From Leptasterias polaris (lineage: Eukaryota; Echinodermata; Asteroidea; Forcipulatida; Asteriidae), in NCBI GenBank assembly GCA_037783415.1, contig JAZGTN010000117.1:62001-126000 (forward strand): a DNA stretch of 64,000 nt, read 5' to 3'. The first letter of the stretch is position 1, and every line of letters begins with the position of its first letter. This document shows positions 1-10,612 of this stretch, piece after piece. The translations under genes and the position numbers were made by a program. The notes below the pieces were generated by a model. That model did no database searches and was not told the origin of the DNA. It saw only the letters and a list, made by a program, of their open reading frames with translations.

Positions 1-143
1 GCTTACCAACCAAAAGGACCTATGGTATAAATGCAAAAAATGCAAAAAATGCAAAAAATAGTTAATGGCCTCTGTGTCGACCCTAGCAGAGTCTTTCTCG
101 CCCTAGCAGTAGTCGAGTCTTTCTTGAGGGCTTAAAAGATCAG

Positions 144-334
144 GGCCCAATTTCATAAAGCTGTTAAGCAGAAAATACTGCTTAGCAAATTTCTATGCTA
201 AGCAAAAAATGAGTTGGGGACCAGTCACAACAATGTAAACTTTATGGAGTTTTGGCAGGTATCCAGTTTCTGCTAAGCAATATTTTTCTGTGCTTAGCAA
301 GTTTTTGTGCTTACATGCTTTATGAAATTGGGTC
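144..334. repeat. Inverted-repeat element, 'cccaatttcataaagc' family
   Basis: The left end reads gggcccaatttcataaagc and the right end is its near-perfect reverse complement (gctttatgaaattgggtcc). The interior is rich in short 'tgcttagca' words. Related copies or fragments lie at 1485..1603, 13978..14316, 23835..24010, 24395..24570, 28345..28495 and around 50575, so this is a high-copy non-autonomous family. No coding capacity is seen. Confidence 0.75.
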
Positions 335-345
335 CAGAGCATTAA

Positions 346-689
346 AGGGTGTGTACAACATTGGTAAGAATGAAAATATAAATGTTCACAGATTTGCACA
401 TAACTTACATGGTATAAAGATGGTCATGGTGGAAAACGTCCCTTGAAATAGTTTTGCTTGAAATGCCATAGTTTTTAGGAAATGAGTAAAATAATAGTCT
501 TTATCCTGCAGGATAAATTCCGATGTTTGAAAAGAAGTTAAAACACATAAGGGGGTTTTTCACTGTTTTCTCATGACTCCGAAGACCGATTTAGCTTAAA
601 TTTTCACAGGTTTGTTATTTCATGTATATGTTGGGTCACATCAAGTTTGGATACAGGTCTTTGGTAATTACTAATGTTGTACACACCCT
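346..689. mobile_element. TTAA-flanked MITE, AGGGTGTG-end family, copy 1
   Basis: The ends are AGGGTGTGTACAACATTGGT and its near reverse complement, bounded by TTAA at 342..345 and 690..693. The length is 344 bp. The copy at 52171..52514 is also 344 bp and differs at only about eight positions by eye, implying recent spread. TTAA targets are typical of the piggyBac and Kolobok superfamilies. Which transposase moved it is unknown. Confidence 0.85.
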
Positions 690-771
690 TTAACAATTGT
701 TTGCATTTATAAGTTTAATGTACAAAAACAAACAATAAATTTCTAGTTTTTTTTATTAGTTATCAAATAAT

Positions 772-826
772 AAACCATTAGTGTTACTAAACCATTAGTG
801 TTACTAAACTATTAGTGTTACTAAAC
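772..826. repeat. 17-bp tandem repeat, about 3 copies
   Basis: The unit aaaccattagtgttact is repeated three times with one substitution, followed by a partial copy. It is intronic. Confidence 0.85.
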
Positions 827-849
827 TTTAGAAAAGGTGGTATTGTCAC

Positions 850-974
850 CTGTCTCAATTTTTCAAGCAAGAGTGGTATTCCTGATATTCTGGAAGTTGC
901 TCTTTGATGATCTCGATGCTGCAGTGTAATCTGAACAATCTCAGGGTCTCCTGTACTAATAGCCTCTTGTAAAA
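850..974 (-). CDS. ANKRD13-like protein, coding exon 3
   Basis: This is a 125-bp exon. The acceptor ttttgttttccag precedes 974 and the donor cag|gtgaca follows 850. With the G from the previous exon it reads V-LQEAISTGDPEIVQ-(I)TLQHRD and ends ISGIPLLLEKLRQ, phase 0. In ANKRD13 proteins this is the stretch just after the second ankyrin repeat: a GW-V-L-EA-STGDPE-V pattern, then QHRD and a leucine-rich helix before the conserved ANKRD13 region. Known family members are membrane-associated and bind ubiquitinated cargo through C-terminal UIMs. That end is not in this window, so the function is inferred from family only. Confidence 0.9.
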
Positions 975-1089
975 CTGGAAAACAAAATTACAAAATAGTT
1001 GTAATGTTTTGTTGTGTTACATTGCTAGGTTGTCTGACTGTTTGTGGAGTTTTTTAATAGAGCTTGACATGTTCCCCAAGTCTGCCCAG

Positions 1090-1200
1090 AAAATCGGTTA
1101 AAACCACCGGACTCAAGCTCTGGTGTTTCTGATGAGCAGAATGTGGCACTTGTGTCCATAAGCAAGGTGCTTTACCATAGTTGCTTGTCCTTCCGTTAGA
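1090..1200 (+). mobile_element. SINE fragment (tRNA-Ser/Leu-like family)
   Basis: The sequence from 'ccggactcaagctctggtg' through 'cagaatgtgg' to 'cacttgtgtccataagcaag' matches the core of the SINE family seen complete at 62568..63062. Box B is degraded and the 3' body is missing. Confidence 0.7.
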
Positions 1201-1484
1201 ACATTAATTAAACAAGTGGGTTTAAGAGATTTTGTGAAAAGCTGCTAGTGAGCTGGACCGGTGGGTACTGTACGATAACTTGTTCCAGAGTTTGGGGGCA
1301 GCAGCATGGAAGCTTATGTCACCAGTGGTAGTCTAGGTTTTGGTTCAACGAACACTCAATTTTCTTTCTTTCTTTTTATGAAACTGTAGAATTTAAAGTA
1401 TTAGCTAAATCTTTAAACAAAATCTGGGTGTGTTGTCATGGTCGTTCAATAAAAATCTAGTGGTTCTTGTCATGATTTGACCAT

Positions 1485-1603
1485 GGCCCAATTTCATGGG
1501 TCTGCTTTTACCACAGAATTCAGCACTTACGGCCAATAGAATTGTGTGCTTTACAGCACACCGAAAGTGCAGAATTTCGCGATAAGCAGAGCCTTGAAAT
1601 TGG
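1485..1603. repeat. Short inverted-repeat element
   Basis: The ends GGCCCAATTTCATGG and, inverted, CCAATTTCAAGG are each followed by a CTCTGCTT-like word (left TCTGCTT). The same pair occurs at about 14125..14316. It belongs to the 'cccaatttcat' group. The 1629..1814 ankyrin exon lies just beyond it. Confidence 0.65.
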
Positions 1604-1660
1604 ACTCTGATAGGATAAGTCCTACCAATCAATGTACAGAAGGAAAAGGGTCAGAATTAC

Positions 1661-1796
1661 CATTCCAGCCGTCTTTATTTTCAACGTTGACCAGTGCGTT
1701 ATGTCGCAAGAGAATACGTACACTCTCCAGATGACCTAGGGTCACAGCCAAATGAAGTGGCGTCCTACCACGTGGGTCAACAGCATGGACATCACC
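1661..1796 (-). CDS. ANKRD13-like protein, coding exon 2 (ankyrin repeat)
   Basis: This is a 136-bp exon with acceptor attcag before 1796 and donor AATG|gtaattc after 1661. It starts in phase 0 and leaves a single G that pairs with exon 3. It encodes [20 protein letters not shown], then [20 protein letters not shown] and KDGWN. This is one complete ankyrin repeat (the TPLHLA helix and the LL..NA..N finger) and the start of the next. The DPRGRT...HLAV(S/T)LGHLES signature is characteristic of ANKRD13A/B/D rather than of generic ankyrin proteins. No stop or frameshift is seen. Assignment to the family is strong; which paralogue it is cannot be decided. Confidence 0.93.
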
Positions 1797-2047
1797 CTGA
1801 ATCAAACATTTCATAGATGTTGATACGAGTTATTAAAATGCTTCTTTGTGCATTTCAAAGTACATTGTACTTGAAGTAAGACTAAAAAAAGAGCTAATAG
1901 TAATACAAATACTGTAGTAGGTGGAATTCCACTTCCAGTGGAATTGGTTAAAGCCTGCGGCGAACAATTTGCAAATAAAAACTAATTACATAAAATCCTT
2001 TAGGTAAGCTCATATATACAGCATGTACAGATGTACTCGATGTGTTA

Positions 2048-3136
2048 GTTGCGATAATCGTAACCCTCCACGAAGGTCGCTTGCGACCTGAGGGTTACGA
2101 CACAGTGAGCACAAGATTCGACCATTCGTGCCAAAACGTGCAATTTCGACCAATGATGACAGACTAGTCACCAGATTTGCCCAATTTTTACCACTTTCAA
2201 AAATCATGAAACAAATTCTAAAAACATGGGCTTAATCTTCAATGTCTAACAAATCCAACCATAATACTCAAAACATAATTGAGAAAATATTTTAAAGAAA
2301 AAAGGACAAAAACTTACCAGAGACCGAACAAATGCTCGTGAAGCGAACACAGACGATGGTTGAGGTTTTAAACCCCGCACTTCTCTACCTCTCGACCAAT
2401 CAGCGTAAATTCCCGACCAATCAGCGCAAACCAAGGAAAAACAGACCGGCCTGCCGCGGCTGTAGCCCGCGAACTGGCTATTCCCGCTCACGGACTCACT
2501 GCACGGGTGTGCTTGTGCCGGCGCTGGGCTGTACATGTACTTGTATAATACATGCCAACGTCAGCCTCGTCTCCAGGGTGTGTGAGCAGTACCAGGTTGA
2601 CCGCTCTCGCATGGTAAACATAGTTGGAAATAAAGTAAACCATGGGGACGAGGTTGATGCCAACGTGTACATGAATGTGTGTACAATGTATTGGGGTTAC
2701 ATACATATGTACGTACTTGTACACATGCATAGAGCCGCGCAGTGCAGTGAGTCCACAAGCGAGAACAGCCGGTTAGCGGGCTACAGCCGAAGCTCCGCCC
2801 AGTCTGTTTTTCCTCAACCTCAACCATCGTCTGTGTTCGCTTCATGAGCATTTGTTCCGTCTCTGGTAAGTTTTTGTCCTTTTTTTCTTCAAAATATTTT
2901 CTCAATTATGTTTTGAGTATTATGGTTGGATTTGTTAGACATTGAAGATTAAGCCCATGTTTTTAGAATTTGTTTCATGATTTTTGAAAGTGGTAAAAAT
3001 TGGGCAAATCTGGTGACTAGTCTGTCAACATTGGTCGAAATTGCACGTTTTGGCACGAATGGTCGAATCTTGTACTCACTGTGTCGTAACCCTCAGGTCG
3101 CAAGCGACCTTCGTGGAGGGTTACGATTATCGCAAC
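2048..3136. mobile_element. Long foldback DNA element with TA target duplication
   Basis: The outermost ~330 bp on each side (2048..~2375 and ~2808..3136) are near-perfect inverted copies. Similarity continues patchily toward the centre (about 2450..2530 against 2710..2800). TA dinucleotides flank both ends (2046..2047 and 3137..3138). A subterminal imperfect palindrome, 'ggtcgcttgcgacc', lies close to each terminus. No transposase reading frame is visible, so it is non-autonomous. The TA target suggests Tc1/mariner-type mobilisation, but this is inference. Confidence 0.85.
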
Positions 3137-3274
3137 TATCGATGTGTGAGAGTGTGTTGGGGGGTGGGGGGGAGCAAAATGCAATAAACCTTTCTCACTG
3201 TCCCCTGATGTCACATTACTACAGCAATGCAGGAGGTCTGCCATGCTGGACTATAGGCCTATTACATGTACGTA

Positions 3275-3763
3275 TATGTTCCGTCCCAACTTGACAATTG
3301 TCCCAACTATAGTTGGGACCGGTCCCAACTTGAGTGTTCAAGTTGGGGCGTCCCAACTGTAGTTGGGATCGCCCATAGAACTCAACAGGATAGCCTCCGC
3401 AGAAACGATACAGTGTCAGTGATCGATCGTATGGGGACTGTGCACGTGACATGCGGTCGGGGGGGGGGGAGTGAGGCGGGGAGCTCCCACTGCCGCAATC
3501 AGTGTATGGATGGGAAGAACGGTCTCAATTTTTGTTTTTTTCAAATATGGTGCTGGCATAGGATTTTTCTTAATTAATTGAAGTCAGCACTAAATTAGAG
3601 TGCTGATTTCAGTCTTGTCACACACTTCACACACACAACCAGAACTCCGCTGGTACCCTGTCTGTACTATCCCAACTACAGTTGGGACGCCCCAACTGTA
3701 ACACTCAAGTTGGGACCAGTCCCAACTATAGTTGGTGCGATTGTCAAGTTGGGGCGGAACACT
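3275..3763. mobile_element. MITE with palindrome-rich TIRs
   Basis: The roughly 95-bp termini are inverted copies. Each holds several palindromic or near-palindromic words such as 'tcccaactatagttggga'. The left end begins tatgttccgtcccaacttg. Candidate 6-bp target duplications TACGTA sit at 3269..3274 and 3764..3769. The centre is GC-rich on the left and carries no ORF I recognise. Confidence 0.75.
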
Positions 3764-4265
3764 TACGTAATGTATCATCCAGCGTTCCAGTTTCATTTTG
3801 TAGCATTTCTATATATTCCATCGATGTAATGTCATATCAGACATGTCATGATAAGAGTTTTTTGGAGCCCTTTATTTAGGCTTATGAAGTTATGTTTGTT
3901 TGTTTGGTATTGAAAACGAAAGAAAACAAGAGGGCAGGGTAATCACAAACAATAGTGATAGTGATACGCAGAGAGTTGGTTGGTTGCAAAAGCCATGAAA
4001 ACAGAATTTCTTTACTTTTTTTTATTTTTATGACAACTTTAGACTAAGCATGCTAAGAGTAAAGACTGTATGTAGTGTAAGACTAAGTAAAAGAGTAGAC
4101 TAAAAAGTCTTTCAAACGTTCCCATCCGCTCCTCGGTCCTCAGCCAACCCCATGAACATGATCCAATTGCTTCCTCACATGAATTCTTTTAGTAAACAAA
4201 CAGCCATTTTCTGAAATTTGTATACACCTAACAATTTTCAATTAATTAATAAGTAATCAGTTCAC

Positions 4266-4379
4266 CTGATTCGTCTCGAGCAGTTGACTTAGAAGACCGA
4301 CCTCGTTGTGCCAAACTGCCCAATGGATCGGGAACGTGTCCTGCAGGGAAGCTGGACAAGCCTTTTCTGATTCCGCCAT
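4266..4379 (-). CDS. ANKRD13-like protein, coding exon 1 with start codon
   Basis: The 114-bp coding part begins at an ATG (4379..4377) and ends at donor AATCAG|gtgaac in phase 0. It encodes 38 residues beginning MAESEKACPASLQDTFPIHW and ending in LLETNQ, which joins [12 protein letters not shown] of exon 2. The FP(I/L)H.AVW.N....L...L pattern matches the first helix pair of the ANKRD13 ankyrin region. The join therefore gives a complete family-like N-terminus, which is why I take this ATG as the start. It faces the smoothelin-like gene 1.45 kb away on the other strand. Confidence 0.9.
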
Positions 4380-5052
4380 GGATGTCTACGGTCCCAGAGG
4401 AGTCCTTTTCGCACATGAAAAAAGGGAATAAATTAATTTTGTGTGTGTGAGTTGGTTGTGTTGCTGTTGGTATTTGTGTTTGTCATCACATATTCCACTT
4501 CCGGGCCTGTCAAGGGTAGTGGCTCCGTAAAGATTGAATAGCGCCCTCACTTGTCCCAAAATTGAAAGTTAATAGTGCTACTTCGTTCATCATGGGTTAG
4601 GTGCATTTCTCCATTTCTCTCCCGCTTTATGGCAAGCGAAATAAGTGTTGAATATGGAAAGTTGGTGGAGTATCACATCTTTACTTTTGATGCCATCGGG
4701 GTTTTTTCCTTCCATACAAACGAATATAACCAAACCAGGGTCGAAAAGACAAAATGTCAAACCCCATTTTACACTACTCCAGATCCCCCATTCATTTCAA
4801 CCCCGTTCCTCATTCAGTGTAAAGACTTAGCTCGGCCCCACCGGTCTCATCATCCAAGTGGCACAGGGACAGAGCAAAATGTATTTAAAAAACAAGCACG
4901 TAGTTGGAAATGTATGAATGACAAACAAATAAATAGAGAACGAGGGGTAAAACAGATAAATACTTGGGGATTGGGGTATGGGTTAATAATATTTCCCCCA
5001 TGTTTATCAGATCCTGTGGGGATCGAGGTGGACTAAACGTGTTCATTCATGC

Positions 5053-5087
5053 CTCCCCCCCGCCCCCACCCCCACCCCCACCCCCAA
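5053..5087. repeat. C-rich low-complexity tract
   Basis: Runs of C are interrupted by single A or G bases (cccccacccccaccccc). It lies between the two divergent genes. Confidence 0.9.
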
Positions 5088-5742
5088 ACCCATTCAATAG
5101 CAATCCTTTCCCAGCAGTGTGATTACTTCGGGGGAACCAAATTGTCAAAAGATACAAACGGGGTACAAACTATCAGATGGCAGTATATCCGTGAGGGCAG
5201 GTAATTGCAAATGCAAACTCAAAGAATTATCGGCAACAAAGAGTCACGTTTTGCAGCTTTGTTTTACGGTTGATTTGTCAATATTTGACAAGGTGTTCAC
5301 TTTCTGAAGTTTGTTGTGACGAACGACACGCCTCTTCTGACTAGTCCAAAACTTAGAGGGAAAGATTGTTATTGACATTAATTCAAATATATCAACTTCA
5401 ACCCAAACACTTGCAACAACAAAAATATATTGAAGACACTTTTAAACTATCATTTCATGTATCTATAATTAATAACTTTGCACATAAATGTGTAGTTGGG
5501 TCAACTTTTAGTTGAATACAAGTTGTAACCCTCCCATTTGTAAAGTGGTACAGACCAATTATTTGCATGAGAATGGCCTCGATGTCAACAACCGCAGCAG
5601 CAGCGTGCAGTTTTCGTGCGCAAACTATGCATTAATGCATTACGGTGGCTGGCTCTGTGTGTGTAGAAGTTGAAATAAAGGACACAGACAACCTGTTGAA
5701 CGTGAGAAATTTAACTGAATCGCTCGGTTGTGGCAGCTCAAA

Positions 5743-5763
5743 ATGTCGAGTTTTCACTCGTAG
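5743..5763 (+). promoter_or_regulatory. Possible 6-codon upstream ORF in smoothelin leader
   Basis: ATG TCG AGT TTT CAC TCG TAG lies 62 bases before the smoothelin ATG. It matters only if the transcript starts upstream of it, which the sequence alone cannot show. Confidence 0.4.
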
Positions 5764-5825
5764 GAACATTACAGCAAGCTGTTGGACTGGTTACAGTATA
5801 TTTTGAGCCTGTGTCAGCTTTCAAA

Positions 5826-5870
5826 ATGGCTACTTTAACTGAAATGGGAGAAGAAGGTCTTCGAAAAATG
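5826..5870 (+). CDS. Smoothelin-like protein, coding exon 1
   Basis: The exon encodes MATLTEMGEEGLRKM and stops at a strong donor, ATG|gtaagt, in phase 0. Vertebrate smoothelin also begins with a short acidic leader ending in a (D/E)EGALRK(L/M)LEV-type motif; exon 2 resumes at LEV. The first ATG that fits is at 5826, preceded by tcaaa. Smoothelins are cytoskeletal proteins of contractile smooth muscle, with N-terminal smoothelin motifs and a C-terminal calponin-homology domain. Only the N-terminal part is in this window. Confidence 0.88.
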
Positions 5871-6639
5871 GTAAGTGGACTGTGGAGGTAGACACCACCA
5901 CCGCGGGTGCCGGTGGTGATGGAATTCCTTGAGGACCTCACCCGTTGTTTGGCCCAGTTTGCCCCACAGCGGGTCGGTGCTGTGCGTGCCTCGTGGCTGT
6001 GTGAAATAAGCTTGTTACTTTCTAGACCACGTTGTTGCAAATATTTACTTGACAGCTACTTAACCTAACAATGGAATTTATGAAAAAATTTCGTCTTGCA
6101 CTAGGTTATAATACCATGGAGGTATAGGAATAGATACCAGCAGTCAGGTGTCAATACTCCTTATTTATTTATTGTTCCAACAAACTCTCACAAGTCACAC
6201 TTTATACCATGGAGGTAGAAATAGACTACCTCCATGCACTTACCATGCTCAGTCACCATGGTCACAGGCAACTGTTGAAAATCTATTTTATTATTACCAT
6301 CGTAAAATAATCACTAAAATTTACATTTAATTATTTTCCCCACAGCATTTCCTTTTATATCACTAATCACTATTACATTGTATTTATAAGACACTCCTTT
6401 TTGACTTAAGGCCATATGAAAAAAAGGAGTTGTTTACCAATCTTCCTTTTCAATTTCAGCTGGTAGGAGGGAGTTTTTTTTTTGTATCCCCTTTCCATTC
6501 ACTGACTGAACGGCTGCACTTACAATGTAGCTCTCGCGAAAACAGTCTGGCACCCAGGCTACCACAACATAATGAGTTAAGGGTTGTCCAGTCCTGACAA
6601 ACTTGCATTACGCGATGAGCACCATGCGACTTACAAGTC

Positions 6640-6791
6640 TAGTCTCCAAGTTAATGCGAATGGGAAGCATTTTTTGGCATCAGAAATTGGCAGTGAACAA
6701 TTCCCAACAGCTGGGCTGTGCTCAACTCTTGCAAAACAAGAGCTGTGAAGTCAAATTAGCTTCGCACTAAAAAGCATTCGCAGAAGTATGA
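6640..6791. repeat. MITE fragment, AAGCYCGGTTCATACTTC family
   Basis: The right end (gcattcgcagaagtatgaac then caagctt) is the reverse complement of the terminus seen in the full copies at 46667..46850 and 50805..50938. The left terminus is not clear here. Confidence 0.55.
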
Positions 6792-8417
6792 ACCAAGCTT
6801 TATTCCCCAACATTAATGGTCAGGTACTAGGTGGTTTTCACGGCAACAAGTGCAGGTGATGACATTGGAATGTAAATGATCAATTTACGCTTTACGTTAC
6901 AGGGCCAAGTGTTATTGAGTTCCTACGGTAGTGGTTAATTTAGTTTCTTTGGGAAAAATAATTTTATAAAATAGGTCGGGGCATTTTTGCTGGTTAAGGA
7001 GGGATGCGGCTGAGTAATGTTTTTTTACTTGGCCTTTACCAGCCTTTAGTTTCAATTTTACTAAACATTCAAGAAGTTTCAATGGAAGGAGTTTTTTAGT
7101 TTTAAAACAGGTGTTAATGTTGATGATAACGGCTGCTTTTTGTTTAGATGGTAAATAATCATTGTATTGTGAATCGATATGCTGTACACATTGACAATTT
7201 CATTACATACATGTTTTGTTTCTTTGAATTATTTCAATATTTCAAAAGTGCATGATGCATCAAAAACTTTGATGATTGGTTACACCATGGCTACACTTTG
7301 TACTTTATTTAACTTTCAAAAACAAAGTTGCCAATTTGTAGGATGTTGTTAATTTGGTTTTACTTTGTCTGAGCATGGAGCTATAAATGGTTTGAGTTAC
7401 ATTTCTAAAACTGTCACTGTCACAGAGAACCAATGTAGAACCATGGAGGAAGGAATCCTCCATGGTAGAACCATGGTAGAACATTATTTTTTTACAATGC
7501 TGTAAAGCAGTTGATAATTCACTCTACTGCCCAACTGGCACATGCCATAAAATCCAACAAGAGATGCCAAATTCACAGTCAAGCAATAGGGGTTCTTGAT
7601 AAAACCAGCCATACAAACTACAATCAAACAGAAGAAACTCAAGCAACCAATGCTGGTCTGGAAGTATGGTACTTTGTGGTAGTAATGGTACCAGTGTAAA
7701 CTTTGCTCACACACCTGTATGCTCATTTGTCATAATGCAAATTCTAAACAGTTTTAGTGTCGATCTGTTTTGGATTGTGAGTATCCTTTTAATCATCAGG
7801 CTTAATAAAAGTAATGCAAGCAATAGAGTGCAGATCAATGGGATCTGTGAATGCATTCCGAAGTTACCTCTAGAAAGTGATGATGGTCTTTGTATTATGC
7901 TTTTGTGTGTCACAATGTGGTCTTAACCTTTAGATCTACTGAATCCGCTCAGCTATCAGATAGCCACACAGCATCCACAATTCAAGATGTCAGCTTGAAG
8001 AAATTAACACTTTGTCCTGATGTGTCTAATGGACTGTATCCAACACCTCAGAATGTACAGTTATCACAAGGACAGTTCTAGTATGTATAAAGGCCTTGTG
8101 TAGGGGTAAACATGCACCCAAGAGGTGAAGAATGTGCATGGAAGATATACAGTAAAACTGCCTCATTGCTTGCCTTGAGACTAGAGCAGACAACGGTATC
8201 CTTAAATAAAGTGGATAAAGTGAAACGGTAGCTCAAGGATTTGTGTGGTGTTGGATTTGGCTTTGAATTATGGAATGTAGTTTTAGATCATGCATTGCAA
8301 TTTGTATCCCAGTACAGATGTGTCGAATAAACACACTTGGTACAGTACATGATTTTACACAGAATGACTATTGAATTTTTTTGGGGGGTACAGTTTGTTT
8401 TCATTACTTGTTGGCAT

Positions 8418-8510
8418 TCAGGTTGGCTCAGTAGTTTCTTCCCTGCCTTTCACCTCTGTGGACCCCAGTTAGAATCCCAAACTCTGGTTTGAATCCCAAA
8501 CTTGAGCCTT
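8418..8510 (+). mobile_element. SINE head fragment, 'ggttggctcagtagtt' type
   Basis: A box-A-like 'ggttggctcagtagtt' is followed by 'ccctgcctttcacctctg' and a box-B-like 'ggtttgaatccca'. The fragment at about 23770..23830 carries the same middle and end. It is tRNA-derived in appearance, without an intact tRNA fold. Confidence 0.55.
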
Positions 8511-9800
8511 GCATGTTTATGTTAATTGTGATTTCAGTCCCCATGTACCTGTATAGCACATCAAAAACTGATCATCTTCTCTACACACAGATCTTCATAC
8601 AGCTACGGTTGACAGTGCTGCAGTCACTTTTGAGTGTCCTTTGGTTTCATTACCAGTTTAATAATTTAAGAGTATTTAGTTGAATGCTGTGGCCAATGTT
8701 AAGTTTATCCCACAGAGTTATTCAATCAATTAGCAGCAAATGTGCAAGTCTCGCATTGAACCTCTTTTGAAACCTGTGAGTTTTTGTGTAAACGAAACAA
8801 ATTTACACACTCCAAACACATCCCATTCAAATACATGCACAAGACTTGCCCTGGCTTGCATCTACATTTTAATGTTGGAATATTAGTTTATGAAAAAACT
8901 TCAGTGTCTTATCTACTAATATTTTGCACTGTAACAAAAAAATATATAAAAGTTCGTTTGTTGGTGTACCAGGGCTGCCACTGTCAGTCAAACATTCCAT
9001 GCTCCACTAGCGGAGGGTATTCAGTTTACACACCTGAATAATTGAAGTCAAAACACACAATGGTATTGAACAATGTTGAGATAAGGCAAATCAACTAGCC
9101 CAGCAGACAAAAGCTGCCAAGCAGTAATTCTTTTACAATCAAACAATATAAAGTCAATTTCGAGTTAAACCCCCTTGGGGTGGACCATGTACCTCCATGG
9201 ATCTTGCTGGTGTTCCAAACCAGGCAAGGTGCATCACGTAAAACATCACAGAAATTCCATTGAACATAGACTATAATCACTTGGTACTTCATCCGAGTGT
9301 TAACACATCTCTGGTCCCTTCCACAGCTTCTTCTTTTAAAAAAGCTAAACAATCTATTCACTGGTCACACTAGACAGTTACTTTTATCACACATTGAAAG
9401 TGGTCTTTGAGTCGCGAGTATTATTCTTTCATGGGGAGATCGGCGTATGTGATAGGCTCCCTCTTCTGTTTTCACATCAGGCAGATGATTTGATAACATG
9501 CTTGCATAAATGCGACACACAGAAATGCAGACAAGTCCCATCGTGTCACATCTTCTGTGCACGTCTCAGTCTTTCTTTGTAGCATCATTTTGTTCAAAAC
9601 AAATTAATCAGTGTTTATAAGCTCACACCTTCTCCCACCCTTTATGTAAATTATTTTATCAATCTACCTAATCATTGTGAATAAATTAACAAAGAATTGT
9701 AGTTTACAGCTTGTCTGAATGTATCTTCAATAATAATTTCTTTCATCTGGTTTGAAACACTTTTTTTAAACAAAAACAACTTGTGTTATACATCCTAAAA

Positions 9801-10335
9801 TGGTATGGATTCACTTTTGAGACGTTTGGCAGACGTCCAAACCTTTTTTCAATTTAAAGGTTCACATTTCATACGTAGCTGAAATGGCTATTCCTGAACT
9901 ACCCTGGAGGATTTTCAAATGAGGTGCAGTTATTTGGTCCAGATAGTTTTTTAAATATGTGTCTTAGTAATGCAGGAACGAACCAACTGACTGTTGACAT
10001 CGTTTGCCGTTTGTAACAATGTGTGCTTCCAGCTATGAACAGTTTCAGGTTTATATTCCCTTTTTCAAAAAACAATTCACTGCCCCTTCTGTAAACTTTT
10101 GAAAAAAATTGATTAGTATGGATTCATATTTTAAGACATTTAGCCCAACAATTTTAAGATTCACATTTTAGAGCTGAAATGGCTCTGCAAGATAACTACC
10201 CTTAAGGATTTCAAATTAAGTGTAGTTATTTGGCCAGATAAATTTGCAGAATTTGCTCAGAAATGCAGGAGCCATCTTACTGCAACTAACATCTTTTTCA
10301 TGTGCTGAAATGTGTGCTTCCAGTCTGCAATACAG
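9801..10335. repeat. Diverged direct duplication, about 315-bp period
   Basis: Blocks in the same order recur about 315 bp apart: tatggattca, agctgaaatggct, gtagttatttggcca-like, aatgcaggag/a and atgtgtgcttccag. The first copy spans about 9801..10040 and the second about 10115..10335. A weaker third echo of 'tgtgtttccag' lies near 10440. No coding signal is seen. Confidence 0.7.
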
Positions 10336-10495
10336 GTACACAAACTTACTTGGTGATAGTTTCTTCTTGAAGTGTTTTCCTTAAATGAACCAGTCTCAAA
10401 TGGGTCGTTTAAAAAATGCAAGTTTCTCCATTCCGAACAATTTGTGTTTCCAGTTACACATAAACAAATTTAATAGGCACATGTACACAAACTCA

Positions 10496-10612
10496 GGCCT
10501 GGAAATTCATTTTTGAGAGTGCAAAATTTGAAAATTTTACTTTTGAAAGGGCACAATGGTCAAGACCTGGGCAACAGAAGCCATGGCCTCCTTGTAATTC
10601 CAGGCCTGCAAA
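10496..10612. repeat. Short TIR repeat with 'aggcctggaaatt' ends
   Basis: The left end is aggcctggaaattcattttt and the right end is its inverse (aattccaggcct). Related sequence, recognised by 'aagggcac', 'caaggc' and 'atggcctcc', lies at about 11440..11520, 11800..11960, 22260..22400, 34985..35045 with 37150..37270, 56100..56190 and 58315..58490. Confidence 0.65.

Larger units (their letters stand above)
1..849. other. ANKRD13-like intron 3 (left edge), repeat-filled
   Basis: This lies downstream, in minus-strand sense, of the last recognisable ANKRD13-like exon. It holds an inverted-repeat element (144..334), a 344-bp TTAA-flanked MITE (346..689) and a short 17-bp tandem repeat (772..826). 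I could not find the next ANKRD13 exon here, so it should lie beyond the left edge. Confidence 0.7.
975..1660. other. ANKRD13-like intron 2
   Basis: This intron contains a truncated plus-strand tRNA-headed SINE (about 1090..1200) and an inverted-repeat element (1485..1603). The rest is unremarkable AT-rich sequence. Confidence 0.7.
1797..4265. other. ANKRD13-like intron 1
   Basis: This 2.47-kb intron is mostly occupied by two inverted-repeat elements, a 1.09-kb foldback (2048..3136) and a 0.49-kb MITE (3275..3763). The remainder is AT-rich and I see no further exon in it. Confidence 0.75.
4380..5825. promoter_or_regulatory. Divergent intergenic region between ANKRD13-like and smoothelin-like starts
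   Basis: The two start codons point away from each other, so both promoters and both 5' leaders must lie here unless distal exons exist. The region includes a C-rich tract (5053..5087) and a more CpG-rich stretch before the smoothelin start (about 5575..5825, with CAGCAG repeats). No clear TATA box is placed. A plus-strand open frame of 153 codons (4575..5036) has no recognisable domain and is not called. Confidence 0.6.

Noticed and set aside
4575..5036. 153-codon plus-strand open frame between the two genes
   Set aside because: No recognisable motif, ends near a C-rich tract, and composition resembles non-coding flanks. It may be leader or promoter sequence.
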